Shown one piece after another: positions 9,550 through 17,895 of a stretch of 64,000 bases of DNA (positions within the stretch are counted from its first letter, which is position 1; each line of letters begins with the position of its first letter). Origin of the DNA: Bdellovibrio sp047344985 (lineage in GTDB: Bacteria > Bdellovibrionota > Bdellovibrionia > Bdellovibrionales > Bdellovibrionaceae); NCBI RefSeq assembly GCF_047344985.1, contig NZ_CP178861.1, positions 1,488,001 through 1,552,000 on the forward strand, given 5' to 3'. Below the pieces are notes generated by a model. It was not told where the DNA came from. It did not search any database and saw only the letters and a program-made list of their open reading frames with translations. The position numbers and the translations under genes are program-made.

Positions 9550-10119
9550 ATGAGAATTCTCTACTTCACGGATGGAGCAGGAATTGATCTTCTGGGGATT
9601 CGCGAATCTCTTTTGAGAATACCAGAAGTACTCACCTCCCTTCGTCGCGGCCAGGAATCGGCTCGCTACGTTGATTTGATGCAGGTGATGTCGTTGCCGG
9701 ACGAAGATTTTCGTCTGGTCCCTAGTGTATTGCGCAACTTCTTAATTAATTTAGTGCAAAGAGGTCTTCATCAACGTTGGATCAATCGCGATCATCGTGC
9801 GGATTTGATTCTTCGCCGAATCAACTATCGGTCTTTTGCTGATATCAAAGCTGAAGTTCTCAATTTCATACGCGGAAAAACGGAAGGGAAGGCCGTTGCC
9901 ACTCAGGACCTTCATCTTTTGCATTTTTTAAGTCGTGTTGAAATCACCATCATTGGTCCAGGATATGATGAAATCGAGATTTGGCTTCGCCGCGAAATCT
10001 CAACGAAAACGGACATTAAGGTCTTAATTAAAGACGTTATTGCTTCTGATCCTCAATTGGATTGGTTCTGGCCACAAGTGCGGGAAACTTTCACATCTGG
10101 TGAAAATCCTCTCATATAA
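9550..10119 (+). CDS. Conserved-looking hypothetical protein divergent from gsp operon
   Basis: I do not recognise this protein. The frame stays open from 9412, but the first 46 codons read unlike protein, so I place the start at the ATG at 9550 (MRILYFTDGAGIDLLGIRES), giving 189 residues. The ribosome site is weak. The protein is soluble, with no signal peptide or membrane segment, and is rich in Arg, Leu and charged helices. It is transcribed away from gspC, about 160 bases apart. A role with the secretion system is possible but is only inferred from position. Confidence 0.6.
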   Translation: MRILYFTDGAGIDLLGIRESLLRIPEVLTSLRRGQESARYVDLMQVMSLPDEDFRLVPSVLRNFLINLVQRGLHQRWINRDHRADLILRRINYRSFADIKAEVLNFIRGKTEGKAVATQDLHLLHFLSRVEITIIGPGYDEIEIWLRREISTKTDIKVLIKDVIASDPQLDWFWPQVRETFTSGENPLI

Positions 10120-10191
10120 ACAAGAATTACTGCTTTAAATTTTTGTTAGGAAACCGAAGAGTCCTCCAACTTAAAACTCGAGGTTTCTTCC

Positions 10192-11670
10192 ATGAATGTG
10201 TTTGCAAAAGTTCGTCTTTTTAATTTTTTCTCTGTCGGCTTAGTTCTAGCGTTGTACGTCTGTATTGGGACAGCTTTTTTCTATGAAAAAGAACTTAACA
10301 AAGCTCACGAATCGAAGTTCGTTTCCATGAAGCTTGCGCAAGAACTTCGAGATGGTTCTGCTAATTTGACTCGTACGGCGCGTACTTTCGTTGTGACAGG
10401 TGATTCTAAGTACGAAAAAGAATATTTTGATATCATCGCGGTTAGAAACGGTGAAAAGGCGCGTCCTGACGGCCGCAAAGTCGCTTTGAAAGAATTAATG
10501 AAGGAAGCGGGTTTCACGACGGAAGAATTTGCCCTTTTAGAAGAAGCTGAAAAAAGATCCAACGCACTAGTGGAAACCGAAACTGTGGCGATGAATGCAG
10601 CGAAAGGTCTTTTCAAAGACGACGCTGGAAAGTTCACGGTGAAAAAAGATCCAGATTTGAATATGGCAAGAGCGCTGATGCACGATGAAGCTTATCATAA
10701 GTTCATCGCAACTATCGGTGAGCCTATCAATGAGTTCGAAAAATCTTTAGAGGCTCGTACTCGTGGCGCGGTTGAAGCCGCAATGGTTTACGCTCAGTGG
10801 GCGTTGGGCAGTGTGGCTGTGATGATCATCGGTCTTTCCCTGACAATGTTGATGGCATCAAATGCGTTGAAACAAGGTATCCGTTTGCAAACAGAAGCTT
10901 TGGCGGCAGCGTACTCGCAAATCCGCAATCTTGTGGCAAATTTGACGGGTTCAAGCTCGGCCCTTTCTGCGGCATCAACAGAATCCGCAGCTTCTCTTGA
11001 AGAAACAGTGGCGTCTCTTGAAGAGCTTTCAAGCATGATCAAACTCAATGCCGATAACGCTAAACTGGCTTCTGAACTTTCACAAGTTTCTAAAGGTTCC
11101 GCGGAGGAAGGTTCTCGTGAGATCGCAAGTCTTATGACTTCTATGCAAGACATCGTAAAATCTTCCAAGAAAATTGAAGATATCATCACAGTGATTGATG
11201 ATATCGCATTCCAAACAAATCTTTTGGCTCTTAACGCAGCGGTGGAAGCGGCTCGCGCGGGTGAACAAGGTAAAGGTTTTGCGGTCGTTGCTGATGCTGT
11301 TCGTGCCTTGGCGCAAAGAAGTGCCACTTCAGCAAAAGAAATTTCTGATTTGATTTCTGAAAGTGTCACGCAAATCGAACAGGGACAAAAAGTAGCTGAT
11401 TCAAGTTATGAAGTTCTTAAAAAGATCGTAGATTCAGTTAATAAAGTGGCAGGCCTTAATAATGAAATCGCAACAGCGAGTGTAGAGCAAAGCACGGGTG
11501 TATCACAAATCACTCAAGCGATGAATCAATTGGATCAGGCAACCCAAACGAACGCTGCTTCTTCAGAGACAATTTCTGAAGCCGCTTCAAGCTTGAATGA
11601 TTCAACAGAAGGTTTAACAACAACTATTGGAAACCTTGAGAATTTGACGGGTATTAAAAAAGCCGCTTAA
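10192..11670 (+). CDS. Methyl-accepting chemotaxis protein
   Basis: 492 residues. A membrane helix near residues 10-30 and a second near 200-222 bracket a helical periplasmic sensor of about 170 residues. The cytoplasmic part lacks a clear HAMP domain and passes quickly into long coiled coils. The kinase-control hairpin is unmistakable: IDDIAFQTNLLALNAAVEAA, then EQGKGFAVVADAVRALAQRS. Flanking Ala/Ser/Glu-rich heptads are likely methylation helices. It would signal to CheA/CheW; no such genes are nearby, so it is an orphan receptor here. The ligand cannot be inferred. A GAGG ribosome site lies nine bases before the ATG. Its stop overlaps the convergent gene's stop at TTAA. Confidence 0.93.
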   Translation: MNVFAKVRLFNFFSVGLVLALYVCIGTAFFYEKELNKAHESKFVSMKLAQELRDGSANLTRTARTFVVTGDSKYEKEYFDIIAVRNGEKARPDGRKVALKELMKEAGFTTEEFALLEEAEKRSNALVETETVAMNAAKGLFKDDAGKFTVKKDPDLNMARALMHDEAYHKFIATIGEPINEFEKSLEARTRGAVEAAMVYAQWALGSVAVMIIGLSLTMLMASNALKQGIRLQTEALAAAYSQIRNLVANLTGSSSALSAASTESAASLEETVASLEELSSMIKLNADNAKLASELSQVSKGSAEEGSREIASLMTSMQDIVKSSKKIEDIITVIDDIAFQTNLLALNAAVEAARAGEQGKGFAVVADAVRALAQRSATSAKEISDLISESVTQIEQGQKVADSSYEVLKKIVDSVNKVAGLNNEIATASVEQSTGVSQITQAMNQLDQATQTNAASSETISEAASSLNDSTEGLTTTIGNLENLTGIKKAA

Positions 11671-13118
11671 TCGCAGGATTCGTTCATCGAACTTCGACCT
11701 TGTGGGTAAGGCTTACAGACGCTGGCTGCGAATTTCGCGCCAGCCATGTGCTGAGACACGGTCCAATCAAAATCAATTTCCCAACTGCTGATCGTGCCCA
11801 AAGCTTTGCGGCACGATTCTACAGACAGGCCACTGCCGCAAATATTCAGGGGCACTTCGGCCTGCGACACCAGCCATTTCATGAACGGATGCGGACCAAA
11901 AAGTTGTGAGCGAGAGCAAGGAAGACTGATCCCTGCAATTTCTCCGCTGACATGCCATGCAGCGTAGAGACCGCTAGCAATCATGTTGTCCATGTATTTT
12001 TCAATAAGTCCTTTAGCGCGATCTTCAAGACGTTGAATTGAAAGATCAAACGGAGCACCGACGGTTTGCAAAAGTTCACAAAGAGCATCGTCTTTGGATT
12101 TTTGTGAAAGACATGTTTTGTTGCGACCGTACTCCAAAGCCTTTGCTATAACGGCGTCTTCAAAGCGATAACTCGCGGGACGTTTGCGGATTTCAGGATG
12201 TCTTTGCAATTTCCAAAAAAGGCTCGCTGGAACTTCAATGCTTTGGCAAAGACGAATACCACGGTACAAATTCGCTGCCATGGATTCTACACGCACAGCC
12301 AAAAAGGGAGAAAGACCCGCTTCAATCATCTGACAAGTCATGAAGGCCGCGCCCAAGACGTGATAGTTCTTAGAGGCGATCTGTACGGATGTTTTTCCAG
12401 GATATTGAACTTTCAGAATTCTCTTTTTTAGAGCGTCCTCGATATCATCCTTTCGTCCCAAAGAACCAGAAATGAAAAAGTCAGAAGTCAAAGGAGGGCA
12501 TGGTGAATCTTGAGCACCGTCCTCGCCAGCTAAGAAAAGAGCTTCGTGATTAAAACCTGCATTAGCAAGTTTGCTTTCGACTTGTGAGTTTGCGAAGTTC
12601 CCTTGTTTGGTGTCGTCATGCCCGCACATGCCAATCAAAGTGAGTGCTAAATTTGGATTGCCGTTAGCATACTTTAAAGCTTTGTTGTAAAGCCAGCCTT
12701 CGGGAAGATCTTTGCGAGTGTTGCCGGATTTGTCCCCTAAAGAGGGACGGCTGTTGCGTTTTTCCTCGGGATTTGTTTTTTGCGAAATTTTTGTTGTCGA
12801 ACGAACGTCATGATAAAAACGCAATGCCTTTTCTGCAAAGCAAGCATTGTTTTTAAAGTGATATTCAAAGAAGTGGGCAACGCCGGTATTGTTGATCGCA
12901 ACATCGTTATCACTTGTATAAGCTTGAGGATTTAAAATCTGGTAATAGCGTAAAAGACCACTTTTAGTTCCTGAATCAGGAAGAGTCTCAATCAAAGTGC
13001 GTGCGATACGATCCGCCGAAGAAATATTATTGTTGTCGGTAGGACCCACGCTCATAGCATCTTGCGCATTGGCAGAAAGAGCCCATAGAAAACCCACTCC
13101 ACAGAGGAGTTTTGTCAT
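11667..13118 (-). CDS. Secreted cysteine-containing protein of unknown function
   Basis: I do not recognise a family. From the ATG at 13118 the protein begins with a good signal peptide (MTKLLCGVGFLWALSANAQ) and is about 483 residues. The open frame continues 20 codons further to 13178, and starts there (for example MKTIPSRL at about 13154) cannot be excluded. The mature part has more than ten cysteines and no membrane segment, consistent with a disulfide-stabilised periplasmic or secreted protein; C-terminal pairs include LNICGSG and SVESCRKALG. It is convergent with the chemoreceptor and divergent from the papain-like protease gene. Confidence 0.7.
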   Translation of the reverse strand: MTKLLCGVGFLWALSANAQDAMSVGPTDNNNISSADRIARTLIETLPDSGTKSGLLRYYQILNPQAYTSDNDVAINNTGVAHFFEYHFKNNACFAEKALRFYHDVRSTTKISQKTNPEEKRNSRPSLGDKSGNTRKDLPEGWLYNKALKYANGNPNLALTLIGMCGHDDTKQGNFANSQVESKLANAGFNHEALFLAGEDGAQDSPCPPLTSDFFISGSLGRKDDIEDALKKRILKVQYPGKTSVQIASKNYHVLGAAFMTCQMIEAGLSPFLAVRVESMAANLYRGIRLCQSIEVPASLFWKLQRHPEIRKRPASYRFEDAVIAKALEYGRNKTCLSQKSKDDALCELLQTVGAPFDLSIQRLEDRAKGLIEKYMDNMIASGLYAAWHVSGEIAGISLPCSRSQLFGPHPFMKWLVSQAEVPLNICGSGLSVESCRKALGTISSWEIDFDWTVSQHMAGAKFAASVCKPYPQGRSSMNESCD

Positions 13119-13301
13119 GTGTTTCAAAATGAGACGGCTCGGGATCGTTTTCATCATCCAAAAGAGCAGCAAAACCAAGGCCTGTCCAGGCTCCTTTGTA
13201 GAGGAGCTGGGATCAGTAAACTGCCCAAGGTGCCAAAAATAAGCTTAGTTTTTTTGATTTTTTCCGATGAAGGATACTCAATCAACACCGGAGATTCAGC
13301 T

Positions 13302-15104
13302 ATGATTCGCTCAACGAAATGCCTTCGAGCTGCACTGTCAGTTTTCGTGGTCTTCTGTCATGTACTCCCATTGCAAGCTCACGCAGCCTTTATGAAAACG
13401 GGCCTTAAACCTATCAGTCCTGAAGAGCAGGTCTCTTTAGAGAAAAGAAAATTAAAGAGGATTCGTCTGAATGCTCTAGGAGCATCGCGGGTGAACCATG
13501 AAAGAAAAAAACACGGCCTTGTTCCAATCAAAAAAGAGACCTTTCTTCCAGAAGTGGATGCAGAAACTTCTGGAGCTGCCGCTAATATTACGGAGGTCAG
13601 TTCCTTAGGGACTTTAGATATTCCGGCTCAGTTGGATAACTCGGCCTTGCCGTCATTTCCGGTGATCGTGAATCAGGGACCTCAAGCGTCGTGCGTGGCA
13701 TTTGCGAGTACTTATTATCTGGCCAGTCATGAACTTTGTTTGACCTTGGGTTGTGATAATAAATCAGCGCAACAAAAAGTTCTTTCTCCGAAATGGACCT
13801 ACAATCTTATTAACGGAGGTGTCGACGATGGCGCGAGTTTTTCAGACGCGTTTTCTGTTCTGGAAAAGCATGGTGCTCCTTTAAACGCGGAGTTTCCCGT
13901 GGATGCTGATTTCCGTGCGTGGAGTTTGAACTCTGCTCTTTGGAAAGAAGCTCTGGGTGCAAGATTATCTCCCTTCGTCTCTGTCGCTATCAATACGGAT
14001 GCAGCGATTGCCAACGTCAAACAAGTTCTTATGAACGGACATGTTTTGATGATGGGCACTTACATTAATAGCTGGGTGTTCAACACGGTGAAAGCCAATC
14101 CATCAGCGATAAGTAATCCATTTGTGGGGCAAAAGATCGTCACCCATCTCAATGGTAAATTGGGCGGTCATGCAATGACTATCGTTGGTTACGATGACAA
14201 CATCTGGACGGACATCAATGGAAACGGCTTGGTTGAGCCTTCTGAGTTGGGAGCCTTCAAAGTGGCAAATTCTTGGGGCGTTTACTGGGGTAATCAAGGG
14301 TATTCGTGGGCTTCATACGACGCTTTTAGAACCACGACGACAGTTCCAGGTTGGAATGTGACAGGTCGTTTGCCGGTGACACAAACCTCGACGGTGTTCT
14401 TTGCATCGTATGCTCCCGCAGTGTCAAAAGCGTTGGTTGAAGTGACTTTGTCGCACGCTCGCCGTAATCAAGTGGCGGTGCAATTGGGATCTTCTTCAAA
14501 TATGCAAACAACTCCGAATACCACATGGAAGCCATTTGCATTTTCAAATATTGGCGGCGATTTTGCCTTTGATGGAACCACTGTTGAAAAAGAAGGAACA
14601 TTCTACTTTGATATTTCCGCTCTGGTTTCGGATTTAAGTACAGAGAAGTACTATCTCACTGTATCTGATGCAACAACGGGCAGTGCCTTGCAGGTGAAGT
14701 CATTTAAAATTATCGACCCTCAGGTCGGGACGACTTTGTTTGCAGCTTCGAATGTTCCACTTTTCGTGGATGCTGGAGCGGCGACTCTTTCCGTAGGAAA
14801 TCCTTATTTGGGTGATGTCACTCCTCCTTCCGTTCCGCAGAATTTCAAGGCGACTTTGGAGTCGTATAAAGTAGGTAAAAAGACACAATACCGTACGGCG
14901 ATGAGTTGGACGGCGGCGACGGACAATGTGGGCGTTGCAAAATACCGAATCTATCGTAACGGAGTAAGGCTGAATGAAACTACTTCATCAAAGTACACTG
15001 ATTCCAGTATTTCACAGGGTGTGAGTTATACCTATGAGATCACAGCTTTGGATGCTAAGGGCAATGAGTCTCAAAAATCTGTCGCTATGACTGTTCGTTG
15101 GTAG
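13302..15104 (+). CDS. Secreted papain-like (C1A) cysteine protease with C-terminal fibronectin III domain
   Basis: 600 residues from the ATG at 13302, which has GGAG upstream; the frame is open further left, but that part looks non-coding. A signal peptide (to about residue 28, LQAHA) is followed by a propeptide-like segment. The catalytic set fits C1A peptidases: QGPQASCVAFAS with Cys131, GGHAMTIVGYDD with His290, and VANSWGVYWG with Asn323. The usual Trp after the catalytic Cys is replaced by Val. The C-terminus (about 505-600) is a fibronectin type III domain (PPSVPQNFKATLES ... YRIYRNGVRL ... YEITALDAKGN). It is probably exported and may degrade prey protein; that role is inference. Confidence 0.88.
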   Translation: MIRSTKCLRAALSVFVVFCHVLPLQAHAAFMKTGLKPISPEEQVSLEKRKLKRIRLNALGASRVNHERKKHGLVPIKKETFLPEVDAETSGAAANITEVSSLGTLDIPAQLDNSALPSFPVIVNQGPQASCVAFASTYYLASHELCLTLGCDNKSAQQKVLSPKWTYNLINGGVDDGASFSDAFSVLEKHGAPLNAEFPVDADFRAWSLNSALWKEALGARLSPFVSVAINTDAAIANVKQVLMNGHVLMMGTYINSWVFNTVKANPSAISNPFVGQKIVTHLNGKLGGHAMTIVGYDDNIWTDINGNGLVEPSELGAFKVANSWGVYWGNQGYSWASYDAFRTTTTVPGWNVTGRLPVTQTSTVFFASYAPAVSKALVEVTLSHARRNQVAVQLGSSSNMQTTPNTTWKPFAFSNIGGDFAFDGTTVEKEGTFYFDISALVSDLSTEKYYLTVSDATTGSALQVKSFKIIDPQVGTTLFAASNVPLFVDAGAATLSVGNPYLGDVTPPSVPQNFKATLESYKVGKKTQYRTAMSWTAATDNVGVAKYRIYRNGVRLNETTSSKYTDSSISQGVSYTYEITALDAKGNESQKSVAMTVRW

Positions 15105-15117
15105 TTTTGAATCTATA

Positions 15118-15149
15118 AAAGACGACCTTTGCGCTGCAAGGGCGTCTTT
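15118..15149. terminator. Bidirectional hairpin terminator between protease and GNAT-like gene
   Basis: AAAGACG pairs with CGTCTTT, and CCTT with AAGG further in, around the loop TGCGCTGC. A-rich and T-rich tracts flank the two sides, so the hairpin can end transcription from either convergent gene. Confidence 0.75.
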
Positions 15150-15158
15150 ATCTATCTT

Positions 15159-16289
15159 CTAAAGCGCGAAAAACGGTTCCATCTCAATCGGTTTTTCATT
15201 TCCGGGATGTAAAAATTTAGGCGGTTCCTGGTCGGGAGCTAAAAGCACATAAACCCCAAATGGCATCTTCGCGCCAATCCAATTTTGCGGGCGACGATAG
15301 ATGTATTCTGAGCGGATTTGATTGTAGACTAAAAATTCATTATCGCGAGCTTCGTCATAAGCCTTCCAAAGAAGGCTTTCAAAAATATCTCCGTTATCGG
15401 CAAATAAGAAATTCAAATATTTAAAATTAAATCCCGCTTCGATCTTCAAGCGAGAATAAGGTTTGGTCAGAGTTCTTGTCCAACCCAACATCTTTCCAAA
15501 CTTTAAAAACTGACGGAAGTTGTGCGCACGCAGAGAGTACTCCATCGGAATAAAATCTTGAATGCCGCCTGACGACCATGGCGCTGCACAGCCCACGATA
15601 TTGTCATCTTTATCAAACGCAATCAGGAAATCTTCAAGCTTTAGACCTTTCCAACGATCGAGTTTATCGTGAAAGCTCTGCGCATCCCAAACAGTGGAAA
15701 GATCCTTCTGACGGGATTTTTGAATAATATAATAAATCAAAGCGTCGACATTGTTTTCGTTGCCGCGGCGAATGCGCAAATGTGGAAGTGGATTTTGCGC
15801 CCATGGCAGTCGTCCATGCACAGACACCATATTGAATCTTCGGAAAAGATAATAGTGTGGCAAAGGACGCTTCATCGTGCGCGGGCGCACAAAAGCATTC
15901 ATCGCTTGCACTTCGCTCATACTTAAAACCGAAAATAAATGTTTGCAGCCAAAGGTGTGGAATACTTCTTCCATCACAGGTAAAAAGTGCTGAGACCATT
16001 GTAAAATCGCACGGCGATTTGAAGAAATACGCAGATCGCGACCAAAAGCGACAGGACGAACTTTATTGTCCAAAAGTACATCACGCATCACAAAACTCGC
16101 AACGCCTTCGATTTTATTTTCGTCGTCTTTGAGCTGATAAGTCAGATGACGATCCGATTGAATCGAGTAGGGAGCAAAAAAATCTCCGTCTCGATCAATT
16201 TTCATTTCGACAAGGCCGCGCAGAGGAAAACCTTTGTAAAATTCAACCAGCGCCTTAGAGTCTTCCGGTTTTGCGATCTCTAACTTCAT
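15159..16289 (-). CDS. GNAT-fold-like protein of unknown substrate
   Basis: 376 residues from the ATG at 16289 (GGAAGAAG ribosome site); the frame extends five codons further. The N-terminus, MKLEIAKPEDSKALVEFYKG, looks like the start of a GNAT acetyltransferase. A second similar segment near residue 175 (LRIRRGNENNVDALIYYIIQ) suggests two tandem GNAT-like folds. FLIAFDKDDNIVGCAAPWSS reads like the central strands of the second. I do not see a clear acetyl-CoA loop (QxxGxG/A), so activity is uncertain. Its start overlaps the stop of the upstream adenosyltransferase gene as TAATG, so the two are translationally coupled. Confidence 0.65.
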   Translation of the reverse strand: MKLEIAKPEDSKALVEFYKGFPLRGLVEMKIDRDGDFFAPYSIQSDRHLTYQLKDDENKIEGVASFVMRDVLLDNKVRPVAFGRDLRISSNRRAILQWSQHFLPVMEEVFHTFGCKHLFSVLSMSEVQAMNAFVRPRTMKRPLPHYYLFRRFNMVSVHGRLPWAQNPLPHLRIRRGNENNVDALIYYIIQKSRQKDLSTVWDAQSFHDKLDRWKGLKLEDFLIAFDKDDNIVGCAAPWSSGGIQDFIPMEYSLRAHNFRQFLKFGKMLGWTRTLTKPYSRLKIEAGFNFKYLNFLFADNGDIFESLLWKAYDEARDNEFLVYNQIRSEYIYRRPQNWIGAKMPFGVYVLLAPDQEPPKFLHPGNEKPIEMEPFFAL

Positions 16290-16864
16290 TAAGTCTTCTT
16301 CCAAAGAACATCGCCGTGTCCCGTTTTCATATTAGCCCAACGAGCCGCTACAAAAAGATAGTCACTCAAGCGATTCAGATATTGAAGAGGCATCATATAG
16401 CGGTCATCTTTCACCGCGATTTCAGCCGAGCGGCGTTCACTGCGACGGCACGACGTGCGCGCCACATGTAAAGCCGCCGCAACCGGATGACCTGCTGGCA
16501 AAATAAAATTGCGAAGTTCAGGAAGTTGTACGGTCAATTCGTCAATTTGCACTTCTAGAAAACGAATCTGTTCTTCCGTGATCGGCGGAAGCATTTTTAA
16601 AACTTCATCTTTTTCTGTGGCCAAAAGACTTCCGATATTGAAAAGTTCATTCTGCACTTTTTCAAGAGGCGCATCCAATGAAGCCAATTCTGTAACAGAT
16701 GACAAAGCCGCACGGACAACGCCAAGAGAACTATTGAGTTCATCGACTGTCCCATAAGCTTCCACGCGAGGGTTGAATTTTTCGACACAAGATCCGTCCA
16801 CCAAACGTGTCGTTCCTTTGTCACCTGTCCGCGTATAAATTTTTGCTTTGGGAGCATTCGTCAT
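16289..16864 (-). CDS. PduO-type ATP:cob(I)alamin adenosyltransferase
   Basis: About 191 residues. The ATG at 16864 is better spaced behind AAGGA than the one at 16870. The N-terminal motif IYTRTGDKGTTRLVDG is the family's ATP-binding signature. EAYGTVDELNSSLG and the C-terminal RTSCRRSERRSAEI are also typical. The enzyme transfers the adenosyl group of ATP to cob(I)alamin, making coenzyme B12 in the cytoplasm as a homotrimer. No other B12 genes lie in the window, so it probably serves salvage of imported corrinoid. It overlaps the downstream GNAT-like gene. Confidence 0.92.
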   Translation of the reverse strand: MTNAPKAKIYTRTGDKGTTRLVDGSCVEKFNPRVEAYGTVDELNSSLGVVRAALSSVTELASLDAPLEKVQNELFNIGSLLATEKDEVLKMLPPITEEQIRFLEVQIDELTVQLPELRNFILPAGHPVAAALHVARTSCRRSERRSAEIAVKDDRYMMPLQYLNRLSDYLFVAARWANMKTGHGDVLWKKT

Positions 16865-16987
16865 AAGCATTATCCTTTACTAAATTCTTGCTTTTTCCCG
16901 GCAAGAGGTCAAGGGTTGAAGCCGCGGACGCGGGCAGAGCGCAGGGCCAGCGGCCCGGAGCTGAAGCAGATCTAAAGGAGTAGTATT

Positions 16988-17800
16988 ATGAGTTCCACTG
17001 ACATCCCATTGATCGTAACGATTCCACATTCAGGCGAAAAAGTTCCACCACAAACGCCGTGGCTGAATTCTTTACCGGAAGAAGTTTTGATGTGCGACGT
17101 CGACCGTTATGTGGACTTTTTGTATGAACCTGCACTTCATAAACTTCACATTCCTTTTGTCAAAACAGAGTGGCATCGTTACGCCGCTGATTTGAATCGC
17201 ATTCCTGAAGATGTGGACGCCTCCTCCGTGGTTGGAAATCCGAATCCGGCGGGAACTCACAATCGTGGTTTTCACTGGGTGATCACGACTTACAAACATC
17301 AACTGATGAAAGAGCCGATGACTCCGCAAGTGCATGATGAACTTGTAAAACTGATCTACGAGCCGTTCCACAGCGGCGTGCGCGCTCTTTACCAAGACCT
17401 TCATGCCAAAGGTTATAAAAAAACTTTTCACATTGATGCGCACAGTATGCCGTCCGTAGGTACTAGCGAGCATCGCGATCCAGGGGAACTTCGTGCTGAT
17501 ATTGTGGTCAGCGACAGCAAAGGAAAAAGCTGTGATCCAAGATTCAAGGATCTCGTGATTGCGGCCTATGTGACAGCGGGTTTTAAAGTGGGTTACAATT
17601 GGCCCTACTTTGGCGGGCGCGTCACAGAGCAGTACGGAGATCCCCGTCGCGATCAACACACTCTGCAAGTTGAAATGAATCGCTCTCTGTATATGGATGA
17701 GAAAACAAAAAAGCTCAAACCTGAAGAGGCGAAGAAAGTTCAGGAAAAAGTTCTCTTTGCCTTGAGCTATATCCGCAACAATTTGATGCATATAATGTAG
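16988..17800 (+). CDS. N-formylglutamate amidohydrolase family protein
   Basis: 270 residues starting behind AAAGGAG. It begins IPLIVTIPHSGEKVP, the typical N-terminus of the family with its metal-binding His. DVDRYVD, TEWHRYAADLNR, and FHIDAHSMPSVG further on supply the other conserved acidic and His residues. VGYNWPYFGGRVTEQYGDP and LQVEMNRSLYMDE near the C-terminus are also family signatures. Members hydrolyse N-formylglutamate (histidine degradation) or related N-acyl amino acids. No hut genes are nearby, so the real substrate is open. The gene stands alone downstream of an unusually GC-rich 45-base leader. Confidence 0.85.
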   Translation: MSSTDIPLIVTIPHSGEKVPPQTPWLNSLPEEVLMCDVDRYVDFLYEPALHKLHIPFVKTEWHRYAADLNRIPEDVDASSVVGNPNPAGTHNRGFHWVITTYKHQLMKEPMTPQVHDELVKLIYEPFHSGVRALYQDLHAKGYKKTFHIDAHSMPSVGTSEHRDPGELRADIVVSDSKGKSCDPRFKDLVIAAYVTAGFKVGYNWPYFGGRVTEQYGDPRRDQHTLQVEMNRSLYMDEKTKKLKPEEAKKVQEKVLFALSYIRNNLMHIM

Positions 17801-17829
17801 GGCGTCGAAAAGTAAAAAGCATAGTCAGC

Positions 17830-17895
17830 CGAGCCGACTTAAATTATTGATAGCTATCAGCAATTAAAATTTTTTTAGCTTTCAAGGACGGCTCG
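17830..17895 (+). promoter_or_regulatory. Structured leader before resB
   Basis: CGAGCCG (17830-17836) can pair with CGGCTCG (17889-17895), which ends directly at the TTG start codon of resB and encloses the AAGGA ribosome site. Between them lies the perfect 12-base palindrome TGATAGCTATCA. The palindrome could be a protein-binding site and the outer stem could affect initiation; both are inference. Confidence 0.4.

Noticed and set aside
10136..10160. Possible FliA (sigma-28) promoter before the chemoreceptor: TAAA ... CCGA
   Set aside because: The spacing is two bases shorter than the consensus and the -10 part matches only CCGA.
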